DNA of 64,000 nt from Sphagnum compactum (lineage: Eukaryota > Bryophyta > Sphagnopsida > Sphagnales). Position numbers and translations under genes: made by a program. Shown piece by piece: positions 25,758 to 36,289 of this stretch; positions within the stretch are counted from its first letter, which is position 1; each line of letters starts with the position of its first letter. Location: contig OZ234494.1 in assembly GCA_965153455.1 (NCBI GenBank), positions 7,688,001-7,752,000 on the forward strand. The letters run 5' to 3'. The notes under the pieces were generated by a model, which was not told the origin of the DNA, ran no database searches, and worked only from the letters and a program-made list of their open reading frames with translations.

Positions 25758-28700
25758 TCAATCATTAGAAAAATTGAGAAAGTACAAGGGGGGGAGCAGG
25801 CGCCACGAAATGGCAGCCTCGCCCTCCCTAAAGATGTGGCCGTGAAGCCATTCAGCCTTAAAGGCAAGCTCAATGCTATTCTGATTGTCCTGAGTCCTAT
25901 TCTGGCTCGAAGATCTAATGGCCTTCCAGGAGGCCATGCCCACCTCCGCCGTAGCTTCCCACGACTGGAGCAAAACTCTTTTGAGGGAGTACTGGCCATC
26001 AAAGTGCCTTCGGCATCTTTCAGACCAGAGATAATAGAGCAGAAAGCTCCTAAGAATGTCGAGAGGTTGTCTCCGGTAGGAGAAGCCACCCGGGTGGTAG
26101 CGATGAAGGTCCGGGGGGTCGTCCTCTTCTTCGAACACGGTCTCCCTAAGGAGAACGAAGGGCCAGGTAATGGAGAGGCGATTGGGCGCCTCCCATTCGC
26201 CCCAGACGCTGAGGAATGCACTCCAAGCCTTTTGGGCCGGGGTGCATTCCATGAGGCAGTGTCGGGCAGATTCCTCGAGCCCCTGGTCGCAGCCTTTGCA
26301 GGGGGCCTGAATTCCCATGGTATGGAGCCAGGTGCCCACCGGCAGCCCGTTGTTGAGGGTCAGCCAGATGAGCGCTCCAACCTTGCGGGGACGTGCGTTG
26401 TGCCACATTCTGGCAACGATCTGGGCAACCGACGAATTGTGCAGGCCCAGGTCCTGGATGAAGGTGATGATGCTGGGGGAGTGATTTTTTTTCTGGCATT
26501 CTGGTACCCTCTGTTGGAGGAGTATCCAAAGAAGGGAGCGTCGCCCATGTTGCGCGTCGACTGCCAATGCCAATCCCCTGGGTCCCACAGGAGATCAGAG
26601 ATAAATCCAGACTCAAAAATCCAATAGATTGGTGATTTCTTACCTGGCAGGAGTAGATCCTTGGCGAGCCTGAGCGTGGCTCCATGGCCGTCTTGGGCGA
26701 GGACCCTGACAGGCTCGTACCCCTCAAGGGGGATGATGGTGCTGTGTGAGCTCGTAGCTTGAACTCGGCCAGCGCTGGACGATCTTCTGAACTCCTTGGC
26801 ACTGGCAGTGGTAAGGTTTGTATCAGTGATCTGATACACCCACTCCGGTGGGGCAGTCTGGTCAGCTTCCTTCTTGCTGACCCAATCCCCCACGAGAGGT
26901 TTACTGTTCGAGGTGGCCGGGTCCCAGGGGATACTGGCAACGATGAGGTCCCTGTTTAGTCTATTGCTGGCGTGGCAGCACATTCCGAGAGCTGAGAGGT
27001 CTTTCCAAGTTTTCGTCTCTGAGTCCCAGAAGTCGCCAACCCTGGAGTAGCCAGCGCTCGCGAGAGCGTTGCCCTCACTCCTGCCACTAAGACCTAAGGG
27101 TCTGCTGTCCTGGTTTGTTATGAGAGGATTGCCAAACACCGATTGTCTGAGCACTTCGGCAGCGTTGGTCGGCTCCGACTTGCATAAACCCGGTCTGACA
27201 TTCATCCAAGCACTAAGGATGCTCTTCCACAGAGAGGTCGACGGTCTCTTGAGCTTAGTGGCTGCAAACAGCCAATTGATGTCTTGCGTGGTTGGGCCCA
27301 GCCCGTGTACCGGAAGCATAGCTTGATTGGCCTTATGCCTCAGGAGCTCCTTCCAGGGCTCTCTTCCCGGTTCAAGACCCCTGACGAGAAGCTTTGCTAA
27401 AAGAGCCTCGGACTGGGTTTTTGGGTCAATGATCCCAAGTCCTCCCTGCGAGGTCGGGAGGACGAGGGTCTCCCACTTGACCTTGGCTCTCGCGTTAGAG
27501 GCTTTTCCGCTCCAAATAAAGTTCCTCATTACACCTCGGACCTAGCAGCACATCCTGGGGTTCGGGTTCCAGGAGGCCGCCAAGTACCACATGGAGGCGA
27601 GGAGTACCTGGTTCGCCACCAGGATTCTCCTGGCTAGTGAGAGGCGGCAAGTACTCCAGTTTATTAGCTTGCTTTTGAGGGCGGACAACAACTTGTCGAA
27701 GTTGGCTTCAGGGCGGAGATGGAATCCCACCTGGATTCCCAGATATCTTATCCCTTTGCCTTCCGGGATCCATTGGAGTCCCACTTCCTGGCCCCACTCC
27801 CACTCTTTGCTTTTTTTGTTGGCCCAGATCGCGGCCGTCTTGTGCCAGTTTATTTTTGCTCCCGACGCTCTACAGAAGATGTCCAGGACTTTTTGCGTCC
27901 TTTCCATGTTCTCGCGCGTTCCTTGCAGGTAGAGTGCGGTGTCGTCCGCAAAAGTTTGGTCCGTTATTTTTCCTCCTCCCGGGAGAGCCAGACCTTTTAC
28001 TCCGAAACGGTGGTCATCGAGCATGTGCCCGAGGACGTCCGTTGCCAGAATGAAGAGATAGGGTGAGAGCGGGCACCCCTGTCTCATTGATCTGCCGAGT
28101 GGGAAGGTGCTCCCCTCCACTCCATTTAGCTTGATGGCCGACGAGGCTGACTTGTATAGCGAGCTCACCCACCGGATCCATTGTGGGCAGAACCCGAGCT
28201 TTGCCAGGGCTTCAAAGAGGAAACTCCACTCGATCCTATCGAAGGCCTTCTCAAAGTCCAGGAGTAAGACGACTAAGTCCTGGTTGCTCTCCTCTGCCCA
28301 GTCCTGGGCTTCTTGTGCCAGGAAGGTGTTGTCGAGAATGCACCTCCCCTCTACAAAGCCAGTCTGGCTGGGCCTTATTATACCCGGGAGAAAGGTCTGA
28401 AGCCGCTTGGCTAGTGTTTTGGCCAAGATCTTGTATAAACTGCCCAGCAGAGTGATTGGGCGCCAGTTTCCAATTCTGGCATGATCTCCAGATTTGGGGA
28501 TCATAATGATGAGCCCTTTGTTGATCAGCTCTGAGGTTTCCCTGGTTCTGAGCATCGCTGAGAACGCTTGGAGCAATGTTGGAGAAACTTCACTCATGAA
28601 TTCCTGAAAGAATTCCGTCAGGATGCCGTCGCATCCTGGCGCTTTGTCCTTTGGCATCGCCAGGATGGCCTCCTGGATCTCCTTCAGGGTGAGCTTTTGA

Positions 28701-30115
28701 GTCAGCTCCTTGTTTGTTTCGTTAGAGACCCGAGTCGGGGTGCTGGCCCAACAAACCTTTCGGGCTTCGTGGGTGCCGGGGGCGTTTGCCTCCGAGGTGT
28801 AAAGGTGCGTGTAAAAGGAGCGAATGTAGTGGGCCAGGTCCTCCTGGCCTCTGACCTCTCCGTCTTCGGTTGACAGCTCCTTTAGGAGTGTTCTTTTCCT
28901 TCCAATTCGGTGGAAGTCGAAGAAGCGCTTTGAGCACGTGTCACCATACCTGAACCAGGTGGCGGCGCTGAGTTGGTGGTTTCGCACCACTTGCTCTTGC
29001 AGGGAGTCCGTTAGGTGGCCCTGTGCCACTGAGAGGATGTCTCGGACGGGCTCGTCTTCCGGGTTGCTCTGCAATTGGATCTCCGCCAGGCGAATTTTGT
29101 GTTGCAGTTCTCTGATTCAAGTCCCTTTTGCTCGTCTCGTCTCTTTCACTAGTCTGCCATTGCAAATGAGTACCCTGCTGGTGGCTGCCTCCAACCAGTC
29201 GGGCCAGTCTGTATCAAGGCTGGGTGGAGGTTGGGTGCCTCTCCATGCCTCTAGGAGGGCAGTTCTGCTCCTGTCCTCTTTCAGCAGGGCTGTATCAAAG
29301 TACGTGGCAGTAGTGGGCGGAGCGGAGGAGCGCCCCCAGATCGTTATGATGAGGGGGGAGTGATCGGATATTTTCCTCATGGATGGGGCAGCTTCTATTC
29401 TTCCTCCCCTGGCATCTAGTTCTTGTGAGACAAGGAACTTGTCGATCCTGGAGACAGCCGACCCCTGGCCCTTCCTCCCATTGTCAAAGGTGTACTCTTT
29501 TTTTGACATTTTCCTGAAGCTGTCCAGGGTCCAGGCGTCTATGAGGCCATACTGTAAGGTTAGGTGGTGCCAGGAGGCTGCCTCTCTTCTATGCATCCTC
29601 CTTGGCCCTGCCTCACCTCTGACCTCCTCCTCTTCCATGTGGTTGAAGTCACCGCCAATGATGACATGGTCTGCTGTGAAATTGGCCTCCCCGATTTTTT
29701 TCCACAGAGTGGCTCTGTCTCTGGATGCCCTCGGTGCATAAGTGTTGATGATGGACAGCTCAGTGCTGTCGGGGAGGTGGAGGGTCAAGTATTGTGCCCT
29801 TCCCTCTGTTATGATCCCGTCTTCCTTGATGAGTGGAGCCGTCATCCTGTCCATCAGGATGGCGGTCCCGGCACTGGTGCGCTGGGAATTCCCCATTGGA
29901 ATTCCGGGGTTCCAGAAGGCTCCCCCTTGCCAGAACTCCAGCCCTTTCGTTGAGTTGGTTACCCCTTGCTCGTCCAGGTGGTGTTCCTGGATGAGTAGTA
30001 TCTGGGGCGGGTTTTGGAGGGAGGACAACCAAGTCTTGATAAGCTTCTGTTTGGTCGAGTTCCTCCCTAGTCCTCTAACGTTGAGGGAGACGATTGTGAG
30101 AGGTCGTTCAGACAT
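25758..30115 (-). pseudogene. LINE ORF2: endonuclease, reverse transcriptase, zinc-binding region
   Basis: Reading down from the Met at 30115, the apurinic-type endonuclease shows SLNVRGLG, LIQEHH, GGDFNHME and SDHSPLI. A TGA at 29117-29119 interrupts without frame change. The reverse transcriptase (29116-27545) shows LLLDFEKAFDRIEW, RQGCPLSPYLFI and the catalytic TFADDTALY. A TAG at 27542-27544 interrupts, again in frame, before MRNFIWSGK. A one-base frameshift lies in an eight-base A-run (26485-26492). The C-terminal zf-RVT region follows with WLTLNNGLPVG and a CKGC...HCLMEC ligand pattern, ending at TGA 25758. About 1450 codons in total, normal for the family. The product would nick DNA and copy the element RNA at the nick. 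Confidence 0.92.
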
Positions 30116-31601
30116 GTGTTGGGAGCGCTAGGGCGGCCTGCTGGCCGATCGATCCCAATCCTTCATATTCGCTTTGAAGAGAGGTTGCCAGGTCCTGAGG
30201 CGCCAGCGCTAAGAGGTCGAACTTAATGGTTTGAGCGGACTCTTGATCTCCCTGACCGGTGACCTCCACGGTCTGTGGGGCCTGGAAGAGGCCTGCTGAG
30301 TTCGAGGGCACCAGGGTCAAGAGGTCGAGCTTGATGTACCTCTTCTTTTTTCTGGCCGCTTGTGGAGATGCCAGTAAACTAGCGGACACGCTTTTGCGCG
30401 TTTGACGATCCGTGCATGCGGGACCAGTCTTCAGCAGAAGGCTGTGTGCCGGGCCTGCGAAGACCACATCATTGTTCATGCTCGGCATAGATTCAAGCGT
30501 CCTCCAGTGGAGGTTCTTTCTTTTTTGTGCACTGATGCCACTGAGGCCAGTGCTGATGTGGGCTAGGATCGTGCATTCCCAGCCTCCCTGGGCATGGTCT
30601 TCTTGCCAGCTCCATTCCAAGGCGAGGCGCCCCTTGAGGCTTAGACTGAATCTGAGAATCTTTCCCTCGAGCTCAGTCTCGACGTTCCTGGATAGGTCCT
30701 CAAGGGCGGACGCCGGAGTCCATTCCTCTTCAGGTGCACTCATGCATCTGATGTGGAGTGGGAGGTTTGGCGGGTCGTTGCTTTTTACGTTGACCAGAAT
30801 CTCCTTCTGGTTATCCCTCTCCCTGGACAGGACCGGCCAAACTTTTGCTCTGGCATGTTCTTGTCCCGGGGGGACCGGGATGCCCAGCGAGGTAAAGAAG
30901 GAGTTGTGAACCTCTGAGCGGGTTCTCTTCCTTCTGCTTCTTGGCGTGCAGTCCTGTGTTGGGACGTGGGTTGGAGAATGGTGCTGCATACTTGGCCGAG
31001 GTGGGGTCTGTTTCGGGTCGAATCTCTTGCGACCTTGGAAGGACCAGCCCTCTTTCAAATCCTCCTGCGTTTCCATTAGAGACTCGGCTCCTGCGTTGTC
31101 ATCTCCTAGAATAGCGAAAGGGTTGGACTGAGCGGCTGGGTCCGGGGCCGAAGAGCTGGCCGGCTCTTGAATTCCAAAATTTGGTGTGTAATTCCGGATG
31201 GCGTCCAGTTTTTGTCGCCCTTCTTCTAGGAGTTCCACACAGGTCTTGGCTTCGCTGTCGGGCTGGGCTGACAGCTCAGAAGCTTCCTTCATTTCTTAAT
31301 CGGATTCCGATGTCCCTGAAGTGGCCTTCGGGCATCGATTCCGTGTTGCTGCCTCTGTGTTGGGCGGAATTGCGGAGGTACTAGTGATGTTTCTCTGAGC
31401 AGGGTGATCCGCGTGTTTGCTATCTTCCTTTTGGTTCTGAGTCACCTTGGTTAGCTCTTGATTCCTCCTCCCCTTTTGGGTTTGGGTTTGGAGTCGTTTG
31501 CTGGCCTGGGCTTGGTTCGGCTGGGGAATTCCTCCCCCCCTGGCTCCTTTCCTTCTGATCTCTTGGAGTTTGTGGGCGGATATGCTGGCGCCCCCTCCCA
31601 C
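30108..31601 (-). pseudogene. LINE ORF1, C-terminal part (linker frame)
   Basis: An open frame from 31292 to 30108 (394 aa) and the frame 31601-31296 above it are the same frame, separated by one TAA at 31296-31298. The protein is rich in Ser, Pro, Gln and charged residues, with a basic RSRRKRTRSE block and no catalytic domain that I recognise. It ends with TGA at 30108-30110, overlapping the ORF2 start in the 8-base sequence ATGTCTGA. This suggests coupled termination and reinitiation. It is out of frame with the gag-like part above, so an indel between about 31451 and 31600 has probably split ORF1. Confidence 0.65.
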
Positions 31602-32263
31602 GGTTTGCTCCTATTGATCGTGCAGGCCCGTGCATGATGGCCGAACCTCCTGCACTTTCTGCACTGGTTTGGCAGGCCGGAATACAAGATTCTTTGTGCC
31701 ACAGTGTCGCTGGGCTTTGATCCTTCCGCCATGGACGGAATTCGAATGAATCCGGGTAGCTTGGAGATATTCGTGAGCTCGATGGTGATCATGGGCCCCG
31801 TTGGCCTTTTGATGTAGGAGTCTTCAGCTTCTATCTCCAGGACTTCCCCGATTTTACTCGCCATGATCGTCAGGGCCCTTGTGTTCCTGAACTGCTCGTG
31901 CAGATCAGGGAATTGGACCTTGATCGCGTGTGTGAGTTGGGCTTCTGCCCCCTGCGAGCTTGAGTTGAAATTTGGGATGTAGCGAGAGAAGGAGAGGCCT
32001 AGGCCGCTCCATTCGACTGCTGCCAGTCTTCTGGTGGCCTTGGCCCCTTCCTCGTTCTCGAATAGTATTTCGAAGTATCCTCTTGTGAGGAGGGATACTG
32101 AGTTGAAAGGGGCCGGGAGATGGAGCTTGAGGCAGTCGAGCAGCGCTTTGAATGTTGCTCTGCCTCCAAGCGTTCTACCGATAACAGTTCTTCTCGCTTT
32201 CTTCGCCGCGCTTTCTTGCATCTCTACCACTAAGTCTATTGGAAAATCCGCCTCTATTTCCAT
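31451..32263 (-). pseudogene. LINE ORF1, DUF4283-like gag with CCHC knuckle
   Basis: A 270-residue open frame. The N-terminal two thirds resemble the DUF4283 gag domain of plant L1 elements, with GRTLGGRATFKALLDCLK near residue 30 and SLLTRGYFEILFENEEGA near 57. Near residue 200 comes the knuckle CRKCRRFGHHARAC with all four ligands (C-X2-C-X4-H-X4-C). The tail is Lys/Pro/Arg-rich and stops at TAA 31451. ORF1 protein binds element RNA and chaperones target-primed copying. The Met at 32263 is a plausible start, but upstream sequence in the same frame (GPSPIDYS) also reads naturally, so the true start may lie in the upstream frame. Confidence 0.75.
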
Positions 32264-32271
32264 GCTGTAAT

Positions 32272-33012
32272 CTATTGGCGATGGGCCTTGGCCGCTTCCC
32301 CCTCAGGGGAAGCGGCACCTGTCCCGCTGCCTGGTTGCACGATCAGAGAATGGGGCGAGGGGGCGTTCACTGAGCTTGTCGCATTCTTTCGCAATGAGTT
32401 CCACACTCTCGGCGCTTTTGCCCTGGCCTCGGAGAGGTCGATCCTCTCCGATTGCCTGGCAGCGGCGATGTCCGAGCCCTCCGAGCTTCTTCCATGACCA
32501 ACAGATACAGAATGGACTTCTGACTTGCGGGGATGGGAAGAATCTCCTTTCGGAGGTACCTGATGGGTGTACGATCCGCCCGCACCTTCGATCTCGCTCT
32601 CCCGAGGCTTCGACGCGACGTCCAACGGAGCGATGAGCGTTGATGACCGTTGAGGAGCTTCTCCTCGAGGTCCGCCATAGCTCCTGGGTTGAAGAGCTTT
32701 CGCCTCCTTTCCTTGCTGCTGGAGTTTTGAACGATCCTGGGAGGCGATCGAAGTCGCCTGGTTCGAGCCTGCATTTCCTCCTTCCTTGCCGATCTCCTCT
32801 CCCAGAGTAGAGGCAATCAGCTTGGTTGAAGTTGCGCCGAGCTTGGGCGATGCAAAATCCAAAGAGCCGTTGGCAGTCAATGAACACTTTCTGTCCGTTG
32901 GGGAGGAAGCGTGAGCGCCACGCCCCGCTTTCCTTATCCTTCGGGAGACCTGAACGAATTCATCGAGCCCCGTGGTCTGAGGATCTGCAGTAGCAGAGCA
33001 GATTTCCATCAT
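32272..33012 (-). pseudogene. LINE upstream frame, possible ORF1 N-terminal extension
   Basis: A 246-residue open frame, rich in Ser, Ala, Arg and Gly and probably disordered, starts about 140 nt from the LINE 5' end and stops 6 nt before the gag-like Met at 32263. It is in a different frame. One indel in the GGGGG run near 32307 would join it to the gag frame. Either it is the original N-terminus of ORF1, split by a frameshift, or it is a separate upstream ORF. No domain is recognised. Confidence 0.5.
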
Positions 33013-33153
33013 TAGAATGTGGAAGCGCTTAAGAATTGACTAAAAAAAGTAGCAATCGGACAACAAGATCATGGTTCTCTCTGATACGTGTCCAGGCAGA
33101 GAGCTCCCATCGCCCTCCTCCCTCAGCTATCACAGGGTGAACCCCTTTTCCTC

Positions 33154-33169
33154 ACCTGAGCCCCAGGGT
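33154..33169. repeat. Target-site duplication of the LINE, right copy
   Basis: Perfect repeat of ACCTGAGCCCCAGGGT at 25707-25722, directly outside the LINE 5' end. Confidence 0.88.
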
Positions 33170-33379
33170 CTTCATAAAAGTAAAGAACCACCAAACACTG
33201 GTCTGGACCCATATATCCCAGGTTTAAAAATAGATTTCTTCACTATCTGTATTTAATGTGGTCAGATATGGAGCTTAATGGCGTATTTGCATTATCACGA
33301 CATCTCCAGAGTCCATATCGTGTTTTCTTAAAGGGTAAGTTTGAACCCCGTGCCTAATGCACAGGTGTGTTATTTCAAC

Positions 33380-34160
33380 AATGTTTGGTTCATGTTTTAG
33401 TTTTTTTTTTAAAACTTTTATCTTTTTTATTTTTTATTTTTATGTGTTTTCTGTTTTTATTATTTTTTGTATAATAAAAATAAAGTGTTTCTTTTTCACT
33501 TTTGTATTTTTGTTTATTTGGATGCAAGTTTGAAGTTTGGAGAAAGAAGACACACCTCATTCTTTTTCAAGTAGGGTTTTTTTTCATTATTATAAGTTTT
33601 ATTTTTTCTTATTTTCTACTCTTTATTTGGTTTCTTCTTATTTGTATTTTTTTTTCTTTTAAAATGATTTTACTGTATTTCCCTTTCCTTGTTTCATTTG
33701 TTTCCATTCCTTTTTTATAGTTTTTATGTTTTACTTTTTTTTTGTTTATGTTTGTTTCATGTTTTAAATTTTTCTATCTTTATTTTGTCTATCTTCATTT
33801 CTTTTCTATTTTTATGCGTTTATTTATTATTTAGTTTTTATTTTCTTTTCCAAAACAATTCTAGTTTTTCTAATATGTTTTATAATAAAAATTATTTTTG
33901 TTTGAGTAGATGCAGGTTTGAAGTTTGAGAAAAGAAGACAAACCTTTTTTTTTTTTCAAGTATGGTTTTTTTTCTCTTTCTTTTGCTCTCTGTTTTGTTT
34001 CTTATTTTTTGTCATCTATTTTTTAATTTTCTTTTAAGATTATTTTACGGTATTTTCCTTTTTTGTTTCATGTTTAAGTGTTAACAAAAAGTTTCTAATT
34101 GTTAAAGTGTTTTTCTGTTTTTATTTTTTTTCTAGTTTTTTCTCTTTTTAAATATATATT
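33380..34160. repeat. T-rich imperfect tandem repeat, period about 390 bp
   Basis: A unit containing GATGCARGTTTGAAGTTT, GRARAAAGAAGACA and TTCAAGTAKGGTTTTTTTT occurs at about 33519-33585 and again at about 33910-33975. GTTTCATGTTT recurs near 33390, 33755 and 34064. Spacers are almost pure T with scattered A, C and G. No coding potential beyond low-complexity Phe/Leu frames. Confidence 0.65.
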
Positions 34161-36100
34161 TGTTCTGTTTGGATGGATGACGGGATGAATGACGGACGGA
34201 TGGATTCAGGGGAAACTTCATTTCATCTCGACGTCCTTTACTATATGTAATTGCGACATTGTCCTTAGCAGCAATTGTGCGCCTCTACGGTCAATTGATG
34301 GCCAAAAACACATGCCTGGACACATGTACAACTTGTTATAAGTGCAGGATTGTCCTGGACAGGATTGAAACCCACAACTTCAAAGAGGTGGGACCAACCA
34401 ATGAACAGCCTACTTTCAGCCATTTACAAAAAGCGGGGTCCTAATTTGATTTTTATTTAATTTTTAGAACATTAGGTTATCCTAGTCAAACCCTGTTACA
34501 GAACTGCTTGAGGCATCTCGCTGTCGCCTGCAAAGAGCTCGTTAATTTAGGGGGCATTCAGTGTCTTTCCTTAAATGCACAAAACAAGGTAACATTGCTG
34601 TTACAGTAAATGGCAAGTTTGGCGAATGAGGAGGCTTGTTCTCTATCTTTGCAGATTCTGGGTGGGTGCCCAACCTATTCCATGAAATTTGTTTGGTGAT
34701 ATTAAAGTTATCCTTAAAGTAGCCCAAACTGGGGGTAGCGGCTCCTGGCTTTGCCAAAACTGCTGACAAAATGAGAAGTCACGATGAAAACAGTATACAG
34801 ATGAAAATCAGGGGTCCAAGCTAGTTTTCTCACCTAAACTGGTCTTCGGTAGACTTTCACCCTTAGTTTTAAATTTCCCTCACCTGCGCCTTAACTGCTG
34901 CTTATTGAATTACATCGAGCCTTGTCAGAATAAAAATCCTGCAGATACCTGAGTTGGCTCACTTTATGGATACATTCAAATTGATGATAAAACAGGGTTT
35001 TCGAAGATCAAACTAGGGGCGAAAGACAAGGCGACTTTATGGAAAAATACACTGCGTCGTATCTGCCCGGAAGTGGGTCCATCACAGGATACAAGATCTA
35101 GACAAAGGTCATGAGAGCATGTGTGGACTGAGTTGAAGAAGCTCCGACCCCAACCTGATTCTTGCAGAGATTTAACCATCATCATGCTCCTCGTCGTCAT
35201 CATGGCATATCCCAGGTCAAATGATATTATCCTTCCCCCAACAACAGTTGCCTTATTGGACATTTACGTTGATATTCTACCATATGGAAAAATAAGGTAT
35301 AAGTTAAGCTTAGGAGCTAGAGCATCGGCCCTCTTGTCCTCAGTACTATGGAGTTTTGCAATTCACACATTCTAGAGCACACTCTCCTGTCCAATTTGAA
35401 GCACTCTAAATTGACCAGGATAATAAACCTATAAACAATTCTAGTTGGAGTAGAGCAAAGGTTAAAATCAGTGTTTTCTTCCAAAAAAAATTATGTAAAA
35501 TAGAAAAAACTCAACATCAAAAAATCATTGGCTTAAATTATCTCTCTAACAAAGTGATTGTGATAAGCAGCAAAAGTTGTATTTCTTGTTCATTTTTAGT
35601 AGTTCAAAAACAAAGCCCTACTTTATATATATATTCTCATTACTTTTATATTGTGCATGTGTGCATTCCTGTGTGTGTGCAAAGAAACGTCCAGCAACCT
35701 TCAATATTTCACATATGCTTGCAAACAAATCAACTCTAATTTATACTACAACTTCCTTGCAAAATTTATGCTACTTAAAAATCAGGCGCATATCATCTTT
35801 ACCTCCATGCTAAAGGCATGTCACCATGTTACATGGTTCAATCTTTTTCATGATTTTTTTTGAGGCTGTCAGAAAAGGGGAAATCGTCATGGATGAGCAG
35901 TTTACAGATGAGTACAATCTTGTTTCTACCAATTTTTCTTTGCAGAAAAAGTGGCAATCATCCAGAGGAAGATGTAGAGGAAAAAGTGGATACACCATCT
36001 AGACGGTTATTGACACATCTAACTTATGTACCTTATGGCAGGAGTTTTATTTTCTTAAAGAGTTTATATGCATCCTTGGTTAAAGTACGTACCTATTCAC
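34161..36100. other. Intergenic DNA, no gene recognised
   Basis: Small frames at 34259-34444, 34976-35263 (minus) and 35860-36285 show no domain. Around 35880-36005 a plus-strand frame reading MDEQFTDEYNLVSTNFS looks protein-like but is short and isolated. Nothing can be assigned. Confidence 0.45.
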
Positions 36101-36109
36101 ACGGATACA

Positions 36110-36121
36110 TGACACGTGTCA
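36110..36121 (+). promoter_or_regulatory. Palindromic G-box upstream of the RGG-rich gene
   Basis: TGACACGTGTCA is a perfect 12-bp palindrome containing the CACGTG core bound by plant bZIP and bHLH factors and used in ABA- and light-responsive promoters. A weak TATA-like TATTTA lies at 36270-36275, about 150 nt downstream, a normal distance. The assignment to the gene beginning with the 5' UTR after about 36290 is an inference from position and strand. Confidence 0.55.
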
Positions 36122-36289
36122 TCAAAGATCGGACTGGGTATATGGCGCGTGGCAGTCTCATCGTTGGAGACTCCAACTGCGATTCCCGTGTTTTGCGTGT
36201 TTTTTTCTCCTTTCGAAAGCGCACACACTCCAAACACCCTTCAACGCGGATTCTCTCCCTTCCGCTGTCTATTTACACAGTTTGATTGA

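Larger units (their letters stand above)
25723..33153 (-). mobile_element. Nearly full-length L1-type LINE, 7.4 kb
   Basis: A GC-rich block stands out against AT-rich flanks and is bounded by a perfect 16-bp duplication. On the minus strand it encodes an N-terminal Ser/Arg-rich frame, a gag-like ORF1 with a CCHC knuckle, an acidic/basic linker region and an ORF2 with endonuclease, reverse transcriptase and a C-terminal zinc-binding region. The 5' UTR is about 140 nt. The 3' UTR is only 35 nt, ends GTAAAAGGGGTTC and has no poly(A) tail. ORF2 carries two in-frame stops and one frameshift and ORF1 is also broken, so this copy is inactive. The few lesions and the intact duplication suggest a fairly recent insertion. 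Confidence 0.92.

Noticed and set aside
25836-32636. Many plus-strand frames of 60-260 codons across the LINE
   Set aside because: They are antisense shadows of the GC-rich LINE ORFs, where stop codons are rare. None has its own domain.
34259-34444. Possible tRNA-derived SINE (GGTTTCAATCC, B-box-like, on the minus strand near 34365)
   Set aside because: No convincing A box at the right distance, no tail and no target duplication.
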